Positions 44,485 to 56,595 of a stretch of 64,000 bases of DNA are shown here, in pieces; within the stretch, counting starts at the first letter, position 1; each line of letters begins with the position of its first letter. The notes under the pieces are model-generated. The model saw only the letters and a list, made by a program, of their open reading frames with translations. It did no database searches and was not told the origin of the DNA. This DNA is from Blumeriella jaapii (taxonomy: Eukaryota > Ascomycota > Leotiomycetes > Helotiales > Drepanopezizaceae). The position numbers and the translations under genes are program-made. Location: positions 1-64,000 of the forward strand of contig VWND01000029.1 of the NCBI GenBank assembly GCA_009599575.1. The letters run 5' to 3'.

Positions 44485-46340
44485 TTGTTCAACGATCCCC
44501 TTTTTAGCAGAGCTTTTCAGCTCCTGTTATTACACTTTAACCTCTTTTTTTTCAATCAGCGAAAAAGCAGCCTTTCCCAAAAGCTTTTTTTTCTGAAAAA
44601 CAGTTTTTTTTCCGAAAAAAAAAAAAACAAAAAAAAAGGCAGAGCGCTAACCATTTCGCCTGCCATCTTCTTGCAGCCTAGCGCTAAAAGCGTTTAATTA
44701 AAACTTTTGCAAAATCAATTAAAGAAAACGCAAAAGCGTAAACGATAACTTTTGAAAATTATACGACTGCGACAAATCCTTTAATCAAAGCGTTTGATAA
44801 AATCTATCGAACGTGCTTTTACCAATCGCGAATCTGCTGCTTTTTCTCGTAATATTTTATTTCAACCAACAAACGTTGCAAATCAATTTCTATATTTTTC
44901 GCGAACTTTTTTTAAATCTTTTTCTAACGGCCAAAACCTTAGCGCGCCTTTTGAACGTTATAATTCCCATTTATCTGCTGATTTTCGACTAGTTCGTATA
45001 AAGCGCGTTCCGAATCTTAAGTTTAAATTAAATAATAATAAAAATTATAAAATACGCTATTAAAAAACTAAAATTCTCGACAATTTCGAATTTTACCACG
45101 ATTATTTCGTAGCGATCGATTTCGTAAAAATTATATATTCGATTAAATCGAAAGCGTGGCAAAAAAGTTCCTGACTCCGCGTATTTTAAACCGTTCCGAT
45201 TTTATTTTTCTCGAAAAATTAATTAAAAAAGTCGCCGATTTTTTAGCCGATTTTTTAAACGTTTAAAAAACCGAAGACGAATTTAAAATGCTTGCAATAA
45301 ATACGTACGACGATTTTTAGCGATTTTATTTGCGATTTTTTATTTTCGCAGCGAACGTTTAAATACGAATTGATAAACAATTTCGAAACGCTTTTCGCGA
45401 CAAAATACCAAAGCGTTTACGAGAAAAGCTGCATTTGAAATAAGCGCGTACAACGACTTTTAAAAATTGGCTTATCGCCGTCCGTTAAAAAAAACAAAAT
45501 CAATTAACTAAACGAATTTTATACGCGAATCGTTTTTTAACTAAATTTATTATTTATTAAAATAATAAGTTTTTAATCAAAGCGTATTACGAATCAAATC
45601 GTACGTACGAAAATCGTTCAAATGCTTTATAAGCTTTTTCTCAGCCCCCTGTTTTTCCTTCTTTTCCACGCCAAAACGCCCCTTCTAGCGTTTTTTCTTT
45701 TCGATCGGACCAACGATAACGCTCGTTTTTTATTTTATATTAAAAAATTCAAAAAAGCCAATTTGCACGACCTTTTACGGGCCGATCCTCGGTTTTATCC
45801 AAAAGCCCTTTTAAGCTGATAAATATAAACGAAATCGAACCGGCCGAAGATTCGCCTTTTAATAATAATAGTAAAAACGAAAACCTTTTTTCAAACGATT
45901 TTTAAAATGCACACGAAGAAATTAAAAGCTTTTCCGCCAGTCGAAGAAACGCCCAGGCCTAAGCAAAGCTTTTTTTTTAAACGTATTACGCGATATACGT
46001 TATTTTAACGTTCGAAAGCTTTTTAATAGCGATTTATTAACAATTCTCGTTACGCTTATTAAAAATAGCTTTTCGTACAAAATAAAAGCGCTCGCCGATT
46101 TTGAAGCGAACGGTTACGCGTTAATCGATTCGGCGCTGATCAAATCCTTTTTTTTTTTTTTAAAACCTTTGATTTAATTTCTTCCGGCTTTTTTTTCTGT
46201 AAAAAAATATAATAAAGTTCGTAGCCATTTAATTATATATTTTACGCTTTTTAATTTTATTATTAATAATCGAATACAATCGTTTACTTTTTTTTTAATT
46301 ATTAATTTCGGAAATTATAATATAATTTTAAAAAAAGCTT
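44485..46340 (+). pseudogene. Gypsy copy C gag region
   Basis: Open fragments at 44,485-44,697, 44,794-45,063 (RNILFQPTNVANQFLYFSRT ... SAPFERYNSHLSADFRLVRI) and 45,622-45,819, separated by RIP-type stops. The same sequence occurs antisense in copy B at 29.8-31.7 kb. No zinc knuckle recognised. Confidence 0.65.
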
Positions 46341-46914
46341 GGCTGGCCGAATATTAAGTTTTATTAAACTGTAATAAACGTAAGCTTTATTGGCCGAAGT
46401 TTTATCCCCTCATAGCCTTTTACGCTCGTTGTATTAAAATCTTTTATTTGCATTTTCGAAAAATTTAATCTCGCTATTAAAACGACGCTGTAAAACGTAA
46501 TAAAAACTTTGACCAATTGTGGCAGATTTACGACGTTGTGCGAAGCGCGAAAAGGTCGAATTTTATTCGCGGTGCCAATTTCGATAGCGACGCCAATAGA
46601 ATAATACAAAAAATCACACCACCACCTTTCCAGGCTAACGATTCCTTTTTTATTATTTTTTATTTTTTTTTCTTTTTCCTTCGTCAGAATAGCTTCCTCG
46701 TTCTACGAAAAACAGTTATATTAAAAACCGAAAAAAAGCCTTCGCCGCGATAGCTTTTTAGTTTAATATAATCGATAGTTTAGACAAGCCATTTTCTGAA
46801 CCTTTTAAACGATTAATTCGAAAACGAATTTCTTAACCTATTGCTTACCTAATTTCTATTTGCTAAATCATTGTATACGTTTTCAAGCTGATTTCCAGAA
46901 AAAAAATAATTAAA

Positions 46915-49900
46915 ATGTTTTCAACTTTTCTATACGAGATCGACAAAATACTAAACGATTTCACGTATAATATTTTTTTTAAAACCTAATTTCACAGTTT
47001 TTTCGAACGTTTCAAAACCAACGAAATATCGATTTCGACTTTTTTAACCAGCTTAATAAAGCTAATTTCGAATAAACCTTTTTTCGAATTTTTTTTTCCG
47101 AAATACAAAAACCTCGAATACGTGTTTTTTAAAGCCGCTAATAACGAGCTAGCCTTTTACCGGCCCTACGACCATAAGATCGAGCTTATTATAAATAAAA
47201 AAAAACTGAAATACACTTTTTTATATAAAATGTCGATTCCAAAGCTCGAGATTATTAAAATTTATTTGTAAAATAATTTTAACAAAAGTTTTATCGAACT
47301 TTTCATTGCTTTTTTCGCTGCTCCAATGCTTTTCGCTAAAAAACCCAACGATTTATTGCGTTTTTGTATCGATTATCGAATTTTTAATAATATTATTCGT
47401 AAGAATCGCTATTTTTTTTTTTTTATCGATAAAACTTTTGCTCGTTTTTCGGAAGCGCGAATTTTTACGAAGCTCGATATTCGTTAAGTTTTTTACAGAA
47501 TTCGAATGGACTCCGTTAATAAAAAACTAACGACGTTTCGTACGCGTTACGGCGTTTATAAATGCAAAATATTACTTTTTGGCTTTATTAATAAATTCGC
47601 AATTTATCAACGTTATATAAACGACGTTTTTTTCGATTATTTAAACGATTTTTATATTATATATTTAAATAATATTTTTATTTATTCGTCCGATCTTTTA
47701 AAACACGTTATATACGTTCGCAAAATGCTTCAAAAGCTCGTTAACGCTGAATTACAGGCCGATATTCGAAAATTTAAATTTAACGTTATTCGGATCCGTT
47801 ATTTAGGTTTTATTATTTCGATTAAAAGCCTAGAAGTAAACTTAAAAAAAGTTTTCGTAATCGCTTATTAAAAACCTTTTATTATTATAAAAAGTGTATA
47901 AAGCTTTTTTGGTTTTTGTAATTTTTACCGACGTTTTATTCGAAACTACGATATAATTGCAAAGCTTTTAGTTTATTTAATTAAAGCTAACGTTTTTTTT
48001 AATTTTATTTTTAAATGTCAAAAGAATTTCGACCTTTTTATACTAGCTTTTATTATTATATCAGTTTTATAATATTATAGGCAAAATCTTTTTTATATAT
48101 TAAAAACTAACGTTTCCGACGGCGTAATAGCTTTTATGCTTTCGCAATTTTATAGCGACGATTGGCTTTTAATCGTTTATTTTAGCAAAACCATAGCTTT
48201 CGCAAAGTTAAATTACGTCGTATACGATAAAAAAATGCTCGCAATCGTAAAATCTCTAAGCAATTTTCGTGTTAAATTAATTAATTTAATTTATTAGATT
48301 AAAATAATTATTAATTATAAAGTTTTAAAATATTTTATAATTTTTAAATTTTTAAACGCTCGATAAGCACGCTGGGCCGAGCTTTTCGTCGACTACAACT
48401 TTCTTATTACGTATAAACCAAATAAACATAATTTTTTAATTAACGTATTAATACGTCGTACGACCGAATTCGACCGCCAAAACTTTTTTAAACGCATCCA
48501 GCGCCTGCAAACCTTTTTTCGAGCAAATCAGATCGATTATCGATTTTTAATTAAAAAACTTCGATTTTCCACGGCCTTCGAAATAGCTGTTTTTATCGTT
48601 AAAATAGCTGATTTCTTTTTCGTATTCCGTATCGTTAATTAGTTTTTCCACGCTAATCGTACAGTTAGCAGCTTAATAGCCTTCCGAAAAAAAGCTATAC
48701 GAAACGCTACAAAAGAAAACGACGCTAATAATTTTCCGTTTTCGTATATATTTAAACGCGATCTGCTGTTATATTACGGTCGTTTAATAATATCAAACGT
48801 CGATTATTTTCGTTTGGCTTTTATACGAAAAATACACGATCAAATTTCTATCGTTTATTTTAGCGCTCGCAAAACTACGCAATTGCTTTCGGACCAATAT
48901 TATTAGCGAAGTATAACAGCTTTCGTAAAATAATATTATCGCAACTGCTACGCTTATCGAAAAAGTTTTGTTTTAAAAAATAAGCGCTCCGGCTTTTTTC
49001 AGTTTTTTTTTGTTTTTGACCACTTTTGGAAGTATATTATAATAGACTTTTGCAGCTTTAATAAAAATAAATACGATTACGATAACGTGTTCGTAATAAT
49101 AAATCGCTTTTCCAAGCAAATTATTTCGATTTTTTGTTATAAAAATATCAACGTTCGAAACTTCGCTAAATTGTATATATTTTATATATATAAGTATTTT
49201 GGCTTTTTAAAAAGTATTATTAGCGATCGTAGCTTTTAGTATTAATTTACTTTTTGGTTTGAATTAAATAAAATATTCGGTACGCAATTGAAGCTTTCGA
49301 CAGCCGCTTATTTCGAAACCGACGGTCAAACCGAAATTTACAATTAATATCTGTAAAAACGCTTTCGACCTTTCGTAAATTTTTATTAAAACGATTAAAG
49401 CGAATTTTTTCCAATAATAAATTTCGTTCAAATAGTTTTTTTTTACGAAAGTTTAGATAGCCTTTTATTTTTTGAAATTATATACGATTATACTTTTTAT
49501 ATTAATTGGAACTGGAAGCTCGATATTTCTTTTTTTTCCAATTTTTTATATAAGCTAAACGCAAACGAAACTCGTGCGTACGCTCGCCGCTATTATAACG
49601 CTTGAAACTTCGCCAAATCGCATTTTTAATAAGCTTACGATAAAATAAAAAAAAATGCGAATAAATCTCGCCGCGCGATCGATTTTAACGTTGGCGATTA
49701 CGTATAATTCGATATGCGTCTATTTCCGACCTTTCGGCCTTTTCGCAAGCTCGACAATCCTACAAACGGCCTTTTTAAAATTATAGCCAAAATTTTCGAC
49801 AACGCTTTTAAGCTAGACCTTTTTAATATTATAAACGTATATCCGGTTTTTTACGCTGGTCGACTGCGTAAAACAGTTAACGACGCGCTTTCAAATCAGA

Positions 49901-49920
49901 TTAATCTAGCTTTTGAATTT
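46915..49920 (+). pseudogene. Gypsy copy C pol remnant (RT-RNase H-integrase)
   Basis: One frame from ATG 46,915 to the copia insertion, with stop codons but no frameshift that I can see. RT: AKKPNDLLRFCIDYR (about 47,335-47,380), FTKLDIR (47,465), an open stretch 47,506-47,871 with TTFRTRYGVYKCKILLFGFI and YLNNIFIYSSD (YLDDI in active enzymes). RNase H: FYILKT then VSDGVIAFMLSQF near 48,100. Integrase: YYGRLIISNVDYF near 48,770 and ETDGQTEIYN near 49,315. The end, MRLFPTFRPFRKLDNPTNGL (49,714), leads toward the chromodomain. Confidence 0.87.
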
Positions 49921-49925
49921 ATTAA

Positions 49926-50108
49926 TATTGCTAGTATCTTTGACTAGTTAGTAGGCAGAGGGAGCAATAAATGCACACGATAGGGTTGGTTGACTTGTAG
50001 TAGTATTCAGATATGATATGCGCCCTTATAAAGCGTACACGGTACTCGGGAACTAGTTGTTTTGGCAACCAGTCATATAAGTAACACGTAACATTTAATC
50101 TAGCAACA
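49926..50108 (-). repeat. 3' LTR of the nested copia element
   Basis: 183 bp. Preceded on the minus strand by the purine-rich CAGAAGGGTG. More mutated than its partner: ATATGATATGCGCCC here, GTATGGTGTGCGCCC there. Confidence 0.9.
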
Positions 50109-50399
50109 CACCCTTCTGACAGCGTGCAATAGCAGCTTTAAAGCTGACTGCAATGCGCCTGTCAATAAAAAAAAACTAGCTATAACGTCATATATATTCT
50201 GTGCGTCACCTATTTTTGTATATTTTGAAAATAAACTCAGCGTTTTTAAAAAGCGCTGTAAAAACCTCCCATATTTATACATATGATACACCCCTTTTTT
50301 CATCAACTTTGCATTAAACCTTTAAATCGAATAATTATAAGCCTAGCAGCTTATATTATGCAACGTGGTTAATCTCCGAAAATGGCTTTATAAAGCCGT

Positions 50400-50851
50400 C
50401 AGCTGCATTATCCTTATTTTAAACGTAATACAAATCTAGCCTATTAGCAGCAACTTCGGAACGAACGTAATAGTATTTGATATTAATATATTTCGTGCGT
50501 TGATAATATTCGGAGTTTTCAGCTAATAAAAAAGCTTTCTGGCTGTCGCAATTCATTTCGATATACTAAGCATCTAAACGATTATAACTTATTTTTTATA
50601 AAACTTAACGGATCCAAGCGGCCTCCTAAGCGAACTTGCATATAACAACGTATTTAGCTTTAGTAGAAAAAAAGGCAACGATGGTTTGGCGCTTTGAAAT
50701 AACTGTAAAAACAGCTTTTATAAAAAAAAAACGCAGCACCACTATATAATACCTTATTTATTCGGGCTCCAGCCCAATCAAAATCGCAAAAGTTATATAA
50801 TTTTATTTTGGCTTTATCCGTAACTTGTTTTTCAAATACCAGACAAAACAT
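50400..50851 (-). pseudogene. Nested copia RNase H remnant
   Basis: Open stretch 50,660-50,851: KLYNFCDFDWAGARINK, matching the copia RNase H block GYSDADWAGxxxxRRS, and YSGAAFFFYKS. Further blocks to about 50,400 read with stops. Confidence 0.8.
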
Positions 50852-51142
50852 TTTTATTTCTTATAAATATTGCATTACGCGTTTAGCGGCGGCGATATAT
50901 TATAAAAACGGATTTATAAAAAATTTAACTAAAACAAAGCAGTAATATATAATATCTCAGCGTATTTGAATAGCAAAATACTGTAAAAAGCCGCAAATCG
51001 ATTAATATAGCTTAATATCGTGAAATATAGCCTCGCTTTCGAATTTAATTATATAAACCTCGGAATCCGACGCGAAAAGCGTAATTACGCTTTTGCAATT
51101 AAATATACCGAATCTGTCTAAAACCTTATTAATATAAGCATT

Positions 51143-51900
51143 TTAAAAAAAAAAAATAATATATGCTATTTTATTTCTGATAATACGAATATTTAAAAAG
51201 TATTTTGCTTTTCTTTGCGATTGCATATCGAAAAAAATATGCAAATTTTCTTTGAATTTATCGAAAACAAAACTTTTTTTGGCCAGTACTAAAAAATCGT
51301 CGACGTAAATAACGATGCAAATCTTAATAGTTTTATTAATATAAACGCAATTATCGGTTTTTATAAAATAAAAATCAAGCTTAGCTAGCTTCGTACGAAG
51401 CTTGGTTTGCCAAAATCGTGGGAATTGCTTAAAACCGTACAAAGCCTTAAGCAATTTAAAACAATAATTATAAATAAATCTAATTTCTGACTCGATTCAG
51501 CCAAAAGAGAATTTAACGTAAATATCGTTGTTTATATTATTATTTAAAAATGCAATTTTCATATCGTATTATTTAAATTCGTAATCCATTATAATAATAA
51601 TACTAATAGCGATCTTCCAAACAGCCGATTTGCAAACACTAGCGTAAGTTTAGTTATAATCTCGACCGTATTTTTAAAAAAATCTTTAAACGACGAACCG
51701 AATCTTATATCTGTTAATTTTACCGTTTTTATTTTTTTTAAATTTAAATAATAATCTGAAATTTAAAATGCGACAACTTTTAAAAACGTTTGCCTTTTTT
51801 ATAATAGTCCAAGTTTTTTTATATAAAAATAATTTATACTTTTTGATTATTGCAAAGCGCTATTAATTTCCGTCAGTCTTAGCAAAAGCTTTTTTAAGTA
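51143..51900 (-). pseudogene. Nested copia reverse transcriptase remnant
   Basis: 103 open codons (51,143-51,454): LKALYGFKQFPRFWQTKL, KTDNCVYI and IVIYVDDFLVLAKK. This is the copia RT signature, and the catalytic YVDD is intact. Earlier RT blocks run to about 51,900 with stops. Confidence 0.88.
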
Positions 51901-52399
51901 TATAAGGGTCGTTTATAAAAAAAAACTTATTAAAGCCAGCGGCGAAAGCGTAATTATATAAAAACGTATTAAAATTAAATGCGACGTTTTCAAATAGTTT
52001 ATCGGAGCGTATATTAACTCGTTCAAATAAAAAAATAATAGGCCAAACCTTTCTAGCTTTAGTTTTTTTGGTGATAAAAGCTGGTAATAATACAACGATT
52101 TCGCTTACTTCAGATGCGACAATTGCATTATTTAAATTATTATCGTTTTGCTAATCTTTTTTATATGATTCAAAAAGTTCGTTATTATTATTTTTTTCTT
52201 TTAGTTTACCGCTAATAATTTAATTATTATTATAATCATTTAATATAAAGTTTTTATCCAAATCACTTCTAGCTAAAAGTGTTTTAAACTGATCAGATTC
52301 GAACTAAAAAATAAAATCGGTAATAAAACCATTTTTATTAAATCTTATATAAAAGAATTTGATAACTTTGTTTTCAGCCCTAGCAGAAACGTAAATTCT

Positions 52400-53467
52400 C
52401 CAGATGTTATTTCCTTCAAATCCAATAAAAATTCCTATTTCGGCTCTGAAAGCAAGCTTGCGATTCTAAACGCGTCGTTCAGATTCGATAAAAACGTAGA
52501 TTTTACAATCTAAAATTCGAAAGTATTTAACCGAAGGCTTGTATTCCACCCTTGGCTAAATGTCATTTCAAAAGGCTTAATAAAAGGTTTTACCATCCAA
52601 TTGAATATTAGCCGTAAAATTAATAATATAAATTACAGCTAATAAAGTTTCTGGCTATAAAAACTCCGGAATTTTCTAATTAATTATAGCAATTCGAAAC
52701 TTTTTTATTAAAATGCGAATCGAACGTTCTGATCGACCGTTTTGCTCTAAAATATAAAAAGTAAATTCTTCCAGAACCATTCCAAAGTGTTCAGCTAGCT
52801 TTCGCATTTGCGTAAAACTGTATTCCTTGCCTTTATTATAACGCCACTTTTTAATTGTACGATTATATTAAATCTTAGCAAAACGGATTATTTTCTTATT
52901 AGCCTGAAAAACCTTATTTTTCTTAAAATATATATAATCCCAACGAATTATAAATGCAAAGCAAATAAAAATCGAGACATATTTGTAGCCGTAAATACCG
53001 TTTGAAATAAAATATATTATATCAACGTATAATTTATCAAAAGCTTTAATAGATTTGGAACGAGCCGAACGCTTATTCGTCTTTTTAATAAATCGGCCAA
53101 ATTCGCAAGGTTAATATACACGTGTTCTGCTTATTTTAATCTCTTTGAATTTTATACTAATAACACTGTTTTGAATGTCTCGTATTGCTTATAGCCTAAA
53201 ATAACAAAAACGTTTATGCCAAAGTTCGATATTAATTAAAGCTTTTTCAATAGCAGCAAATAAAACGTGTATTGCGACGTAGGCTGAACTACTAATTAAA
53301 AGCTCTTTTATAATAAACAATTTTTTATTAACAGCGTAAATTTTATTATCGTTGATTATATAAAAAATGTTCGACTTCAGGTAGCCTCCAAGCTTATTAA
53401 GCTTAAAGCTTGAAAAAAGCGAAACAGGGCAAAAAAGCATATAAACCGTATTATACAATTCCAGCAT
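52400..53467 (-). pseudogene. Nested copia GAG-pre-integrase and integrase remnant
   Basis: Open stretch 53,189-53,467 contains ELWHKRFCYF (canonical LWHRRLGH, the pre-integrase zinc motif). Downstream on the minus strand: DKLYVDIIYFISNGI (first catalytic Asp), KGKEYSF and LEQNGRSERSIRILIKK (catalytic Glu block), then the C-terminal ESERRV*NRKLAFRAEIGIF region. Stops replace Trp/Gln. Confidence 0.82.
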
Positions 53468-53539
53468 TCGTACAAAACCGCTTGTTTTAAGCGTACGAAT
53501 AATGCAAATGCTTAAATCTAAAGGTTTAATTAGCCCATT

Positions 53540-53740
53540 TGCAATAGCTATTAGAAGTAAATCGTTTCTGGGCTTATAAAAAATAAATCTAGAAAAGTCG
53601 TTGCAAATATAATTTGTAGCTTTTGTATTATAAAACCAGCGATTCTTCTTTTTAAATATAAAAAAAAAAATTGTTTTTTAAAAGCAATAACGTTATTAAA
53701 AAGCAATTTAATAAAAACAACTAATCCACCGAACACTTTT
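53540..53740 (-). pseudogene. Nested copia protease remnant
   Basis: Minus strand WFYNTKATNYICNDFSRF (about 53,570-53,640): the copia protease active site DSGASNH reads NTKATNY, so the catalytic Asp and both flanking Gly/Ser are lost by G-to-A changes. Confidence 0.75.
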
Positions 53741-53844
53741 TTCTCGTCGTCGTCGTTAAAAAACTTTTTTTTTAACGTCTTCTTAAAAGCAGTATACTTT
53801 TTTCCTGTACGCTTTTCCCAAGCCTCTCGCTTTTTTTTATTAAT

Positions 53845-55287
53845 CTTAAAGCAATCGTTATACTTATGCCAAAGCTTCTTTTACTTACAATATTTGCATG
53901 CAATAACGTAAAGTGGCTTGGAATTGTCTTCTTTTGCCTTATTGTTATTATTTTCTTTATTAGCGTTGGCGTTGTTGTTTTAATTATTTCCTCCGCCTTT
54001 ACTTTTATTAATGGCAGAATTAGATTTGTTATTATACAAAACTTGACCGCTGTTAATTTTAATAAATTCGCTCGTACGAGTTTTATTTATAATATCTTTA
54101 ATTAAACTTTCAAAAATAATCTCAGATTTTAATTTGAAAGTTCGAAGTAAAAATCGTTAGCGTTCGGCCCATATAACGTACTTCTTTAAATATACGGCAA
54201 TAAATATAATTAAATTTTATTATATAAATAAAGCGATATCTAGAGCCTTCAGCTTCGTAACAAAAAATCGGAAAGCTTAAATAAATTTTTCGAATAAAAA
54301 GTAATCGTCGTAATTAATAATAACGTAATTCTGAATTGCGTTGTATTCCAGAACTATTCCAAAGCCCTTATATTATTATTATAAAAACTCTTATATATTA
54401 AAAGCAGTTTTCTTTTTAATAATATATCCTTCTGGGCCAAGCTTGCAATTCGCAAATATCACAAATTTTATTTGAAAATCACCGGAGTTCCAATCCTATT
54501 ATATTTTTAAATACAACAGCGAAATGGTTTTTATCCTATTCGTTCATTTCAGCCGAAATATATAACCTCGACTTTAAATTTAAAAACTTGGCTAAATAGT
54601 TTGTATTTGCGATAAATATAATTTTGTCCTTTTATAATTGATAATTATTAGCGCCTTTCAGCTTTATAACTTCAAAAAGATTTATAAAAATTATAGCCAT
54701 TTTGCGCGGACGCGCAAATTCGAAAAAAAGGGTTTTAGTAAAAAAAAAAATAATTCTCTAAATGAAAAAAGGTCCTCGGAAAAGTTTTTTTTCAGGGTCT
54801 TGATCGTAATTTAATTCAAAGTCTTATGATTTTTAAAAAGAAAAATTCGGTATTTATAATCTTCGAATATTCAAATAATCAACGTCGATTTCCGAAAATA
54901 TAAAAAATCTGCCACGTGAGTTTTCTTCTCTTTTTTAAATGCGATCGGGGGAATTAAAAGCGTTCTTTAATAAAATAAAAAAAAAAGTTGTTCCTTTTCG
55001 TTAATATCGGAGTCTTCTGCTGGTATATTTGGCTTTGCTCGCACCGAACTATCCAGTTAAAATCGCAGATCGAAAAGTAAAAAAGAAAATAACTTAAAAA
55101 AGGTTACAGCAGAAATAAATAAAAGTCCGGCAGAATTAGTCTCTGCTACCTTATCTGACTTCTTTGCTATCGTCCTTTTAAATAAGATTAAAGCAGTATT
55201 CGCCTTGATTGCAGCTTTTCTAGAAAATGAAACTCTTCTATTAGCTGCAGTTTCAGCAGCAGATCGCTCTTTAGCGTTGCCTGCCAC
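53845..55287 (-). pseudogene. Nested copia gag remnant with zinc knuckle
   Basis: Starts at ATG 55,287 (MAGNAKERSAAETAANRR), about 118 bp inside the 5' LTR. Ends in an Asn/Lys linker (NANANKENNNNKAKEDN) and CKYCK*KKLWHKYNDCF (53,848-53,898), a CX2CX6HX4C knuckle with a Gln-to-stop change. The middle is riddled with stops. Confidence 0.78.
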
Positions 55288-55388
55288 TTTAACGGTTTCC
55301 GACGTGATTGTTCGCGCCGAGGATTCGATTATTCCTTACGCGTATGCGCTGAAATCGGAATATCGAAAATAAATGTAACAAACTTATT

Positions 55389-55404
55389 GCCGGGGCTCAT
55401 AACC
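55389..55404 (-). promoter_or_regulatory. Primer binding site of the nested copia element (initiator tRNA-Met half-molecule type)
   Basis: On the minus strand directly after the 5' LTR: GGTTATGAGCCCCGGC. The first 12 bases are complementary to the anticodon stem-loop of eukaryotic initiator tRNA-Met (GGGCTCATAACC), not to its 3' CCA end. Drosophila copia is primed this way from a cleaved tRNA half. Confidence 0.72.
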
Positions 55405-55587
55405 TATTGCTAGTATCTTTAACTAGTTAATAGGCAGAGGAAACAATAAATGCACACGATAAGATTGGTTGACTTATAGTAGTATTCAGGTATGGTGTGC
55501 GCCCTTATGGGGCGTGCACGGTACTCGGGAACTAGTTGTCTTGGCAACCAGTCATATGAGTAACACGTGACACTTAATCTAGCAACA
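55405..55587 (-). repeat. 5' LTR of the nested copia element
   Basis: 183 bp, less mutated than the left LTR; keeps CCTTATGGGGCGTGCACGG and CTAGCAACA. Confidence 0.9.
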
Positions 55588-56316
55588 ATTAATATAACTG
55601 GTGAGCTTAAATACGAAATCGAAAAATTGATCGCCTGTCGAGTGCAGCGGAAAACCTTTTAGTACAAAGCTTTTTGGGTAGGCTTAAATGAAAATCTCAC
55701 GTGATACCCCGCGTCTGACTTTATGTATGCTTTCCTAAAGGTGCGCGACTTTCACTTGGCGCATAAGAAGCTCCCCGGTCCTCCTGCAAAACTTATAGAC
55801 TGGCTGAAGGCGTATTCCGAAGGTTTGGACTCGTACGATCACTTGGATAGTAACGTTCAAGGTTGTAGCCAAAATTTTCGACAACGCTTTCAAGCTAGAC
55901 CTCCCTAATATTATAAACGTACACCCGGTTTTTCACGCTAGTCGACTGCGTAAAACAGCTGACGACGCGCTTCCAGATCAGATTAACTTAACCCTTGAAT
56001 TTATTAATATAATTGATAAGCTTAAATACGAAATCGAAAAATTAATCGCTTATCGAATGCAGCGGAAAACCTTTTAGTACAGAGTTTCTTGGGTAGGCTT
56101 AAATAAAAATCTCACGTAATACCCCGCGTTTGACTTTATATATGCTTTCTTAAAAGTGCGCGATTTTTATTTAGCGCATAAAAAGCTTTCCGGTCCTTTT
56201 GCAAAACTTATAGACTGGCTGAAGGCGTATTCCGAAGGTTTGGATTCGTACGATCATTTGGATAATAACGTACCAATAGATAAAAGCTCGAGAGCGCGCT
56301 TTTTTCGGACGGAAGA
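55588..56316 (+). pseudogene. Gypsy copy C chromodomain end, tandemly duplicated
   Basis: After the copia element the gypsy resumes with KYEIEKLIACRVQRKTF. The open stretch 55,723-55,908 reads MYAFLKVRDFHLAHKKLPGP, then PAKLIDWLKAYSEGLDSYDH, and is almost un-mutated. At about 55,858, after GATAGTAACGTT, the sequence jumps back about 415 bp to GTTGTAGCCAAAATTTTCGA and repeats integrase tail plus chromodomain (to 56,275), this second copy being more mutated. The polypurine tract GGACGGAAGAATAA ends the unit. Confidence 0.85.
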
Positions 56317-56320
56317 ATAA

Positions 56321-56590
56321 TATAACGATTTATTTTATTACCACCTTTCGTGTTATCCCAGCAACTACGTATAGTTGCAAGCTTCCTGGTCTTCTGGTAA
56401 ATCTTTTTATCAATTATAAAGACTATTTATATATATAAAGCTCTTTCCTCTTAGCAACCTCTTCCTTTTGTAATTGTTAATTCTAAATGAATATTTTTGT
56501 TACAAAACCAAAGGCTCGTTTTCTCATACCATATGAACACGGCGACCAATTGACTGATCTCCTAGCCCTTCGACTGATTAGATCGTCACA
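56321..56590 (+). repeat. 3' LTR of gypsy copy C
   Basis: 270 bp, TATAACGATT...GATCGTCACA, followed by target copy GTTGG. Its left part is mutated and its right end clean, the reverse of the 5' LTR. Confidence 0.9.
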
Positions 56591-56595
56591 GTTGG

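Larger units (their letters stand above)
49926..55587 (-). mobile_element. Ty1/copia retrotransposon nested in gypsy copy C
   Basis: 183-bp LTRs (49,926-50,108 and 55,405-55,587) beginning TATTGCTAG (mutated TGTTGCTAG) and ending CTAGCAACA. Perfect 5-bp duplication ATTAA (49,921-49,925 and 55,588-55,592). Coding is minus with gag, protease, integrase, RT, RNase H in copia order. Next to the right (5') LTR the minus strand reads GGTTATGAGCCC, complementary to the anticodon arm of initiator tRNA-Met. Total 5,662 bp. Confidence 0.93.
44085..56590 (+). mobile_element. Ty3/gypsy chromodomain retrotransposon, copy C (full-length, carrying a copia element)
   Basis: LTRs 44,085-44,354 and 56,321-56,590 (270 bp each) with a perfect target duplication GTTGG (44,080-44,084 and 56,591-56,595). 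Without the copia insertion it is about 6,840 bp. Same family as A and B. It lies in D's pol gene. A tandem duplication of about 415 bp occupies the integrase-chromodomain end. Confidence 0.93.

Noticed and set aside
46364..46609. Minus-strand 81-codon frame and matching plus frames in copies A and B
   Set aside because: Antisense to the gag-pol junction of the gypsy family; frame present only because RIP made the region stop-poor on that strand.
47306..47530. Plus-strand 74-codon frame in gypsy copy C with LLLVFRKREFLRSSIFVKFF
   Set aside because: Frame-shifted shadow of the RT segment that reads FIDKTFARFSEARIFTKLDI in the pol frame.
53866..54105. Plus-strand frame (79 codons) rich in Ile/Val
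   Set aside because: Antisense to the Asn/Lys linker and zinc knuckle of the nested copia gag.
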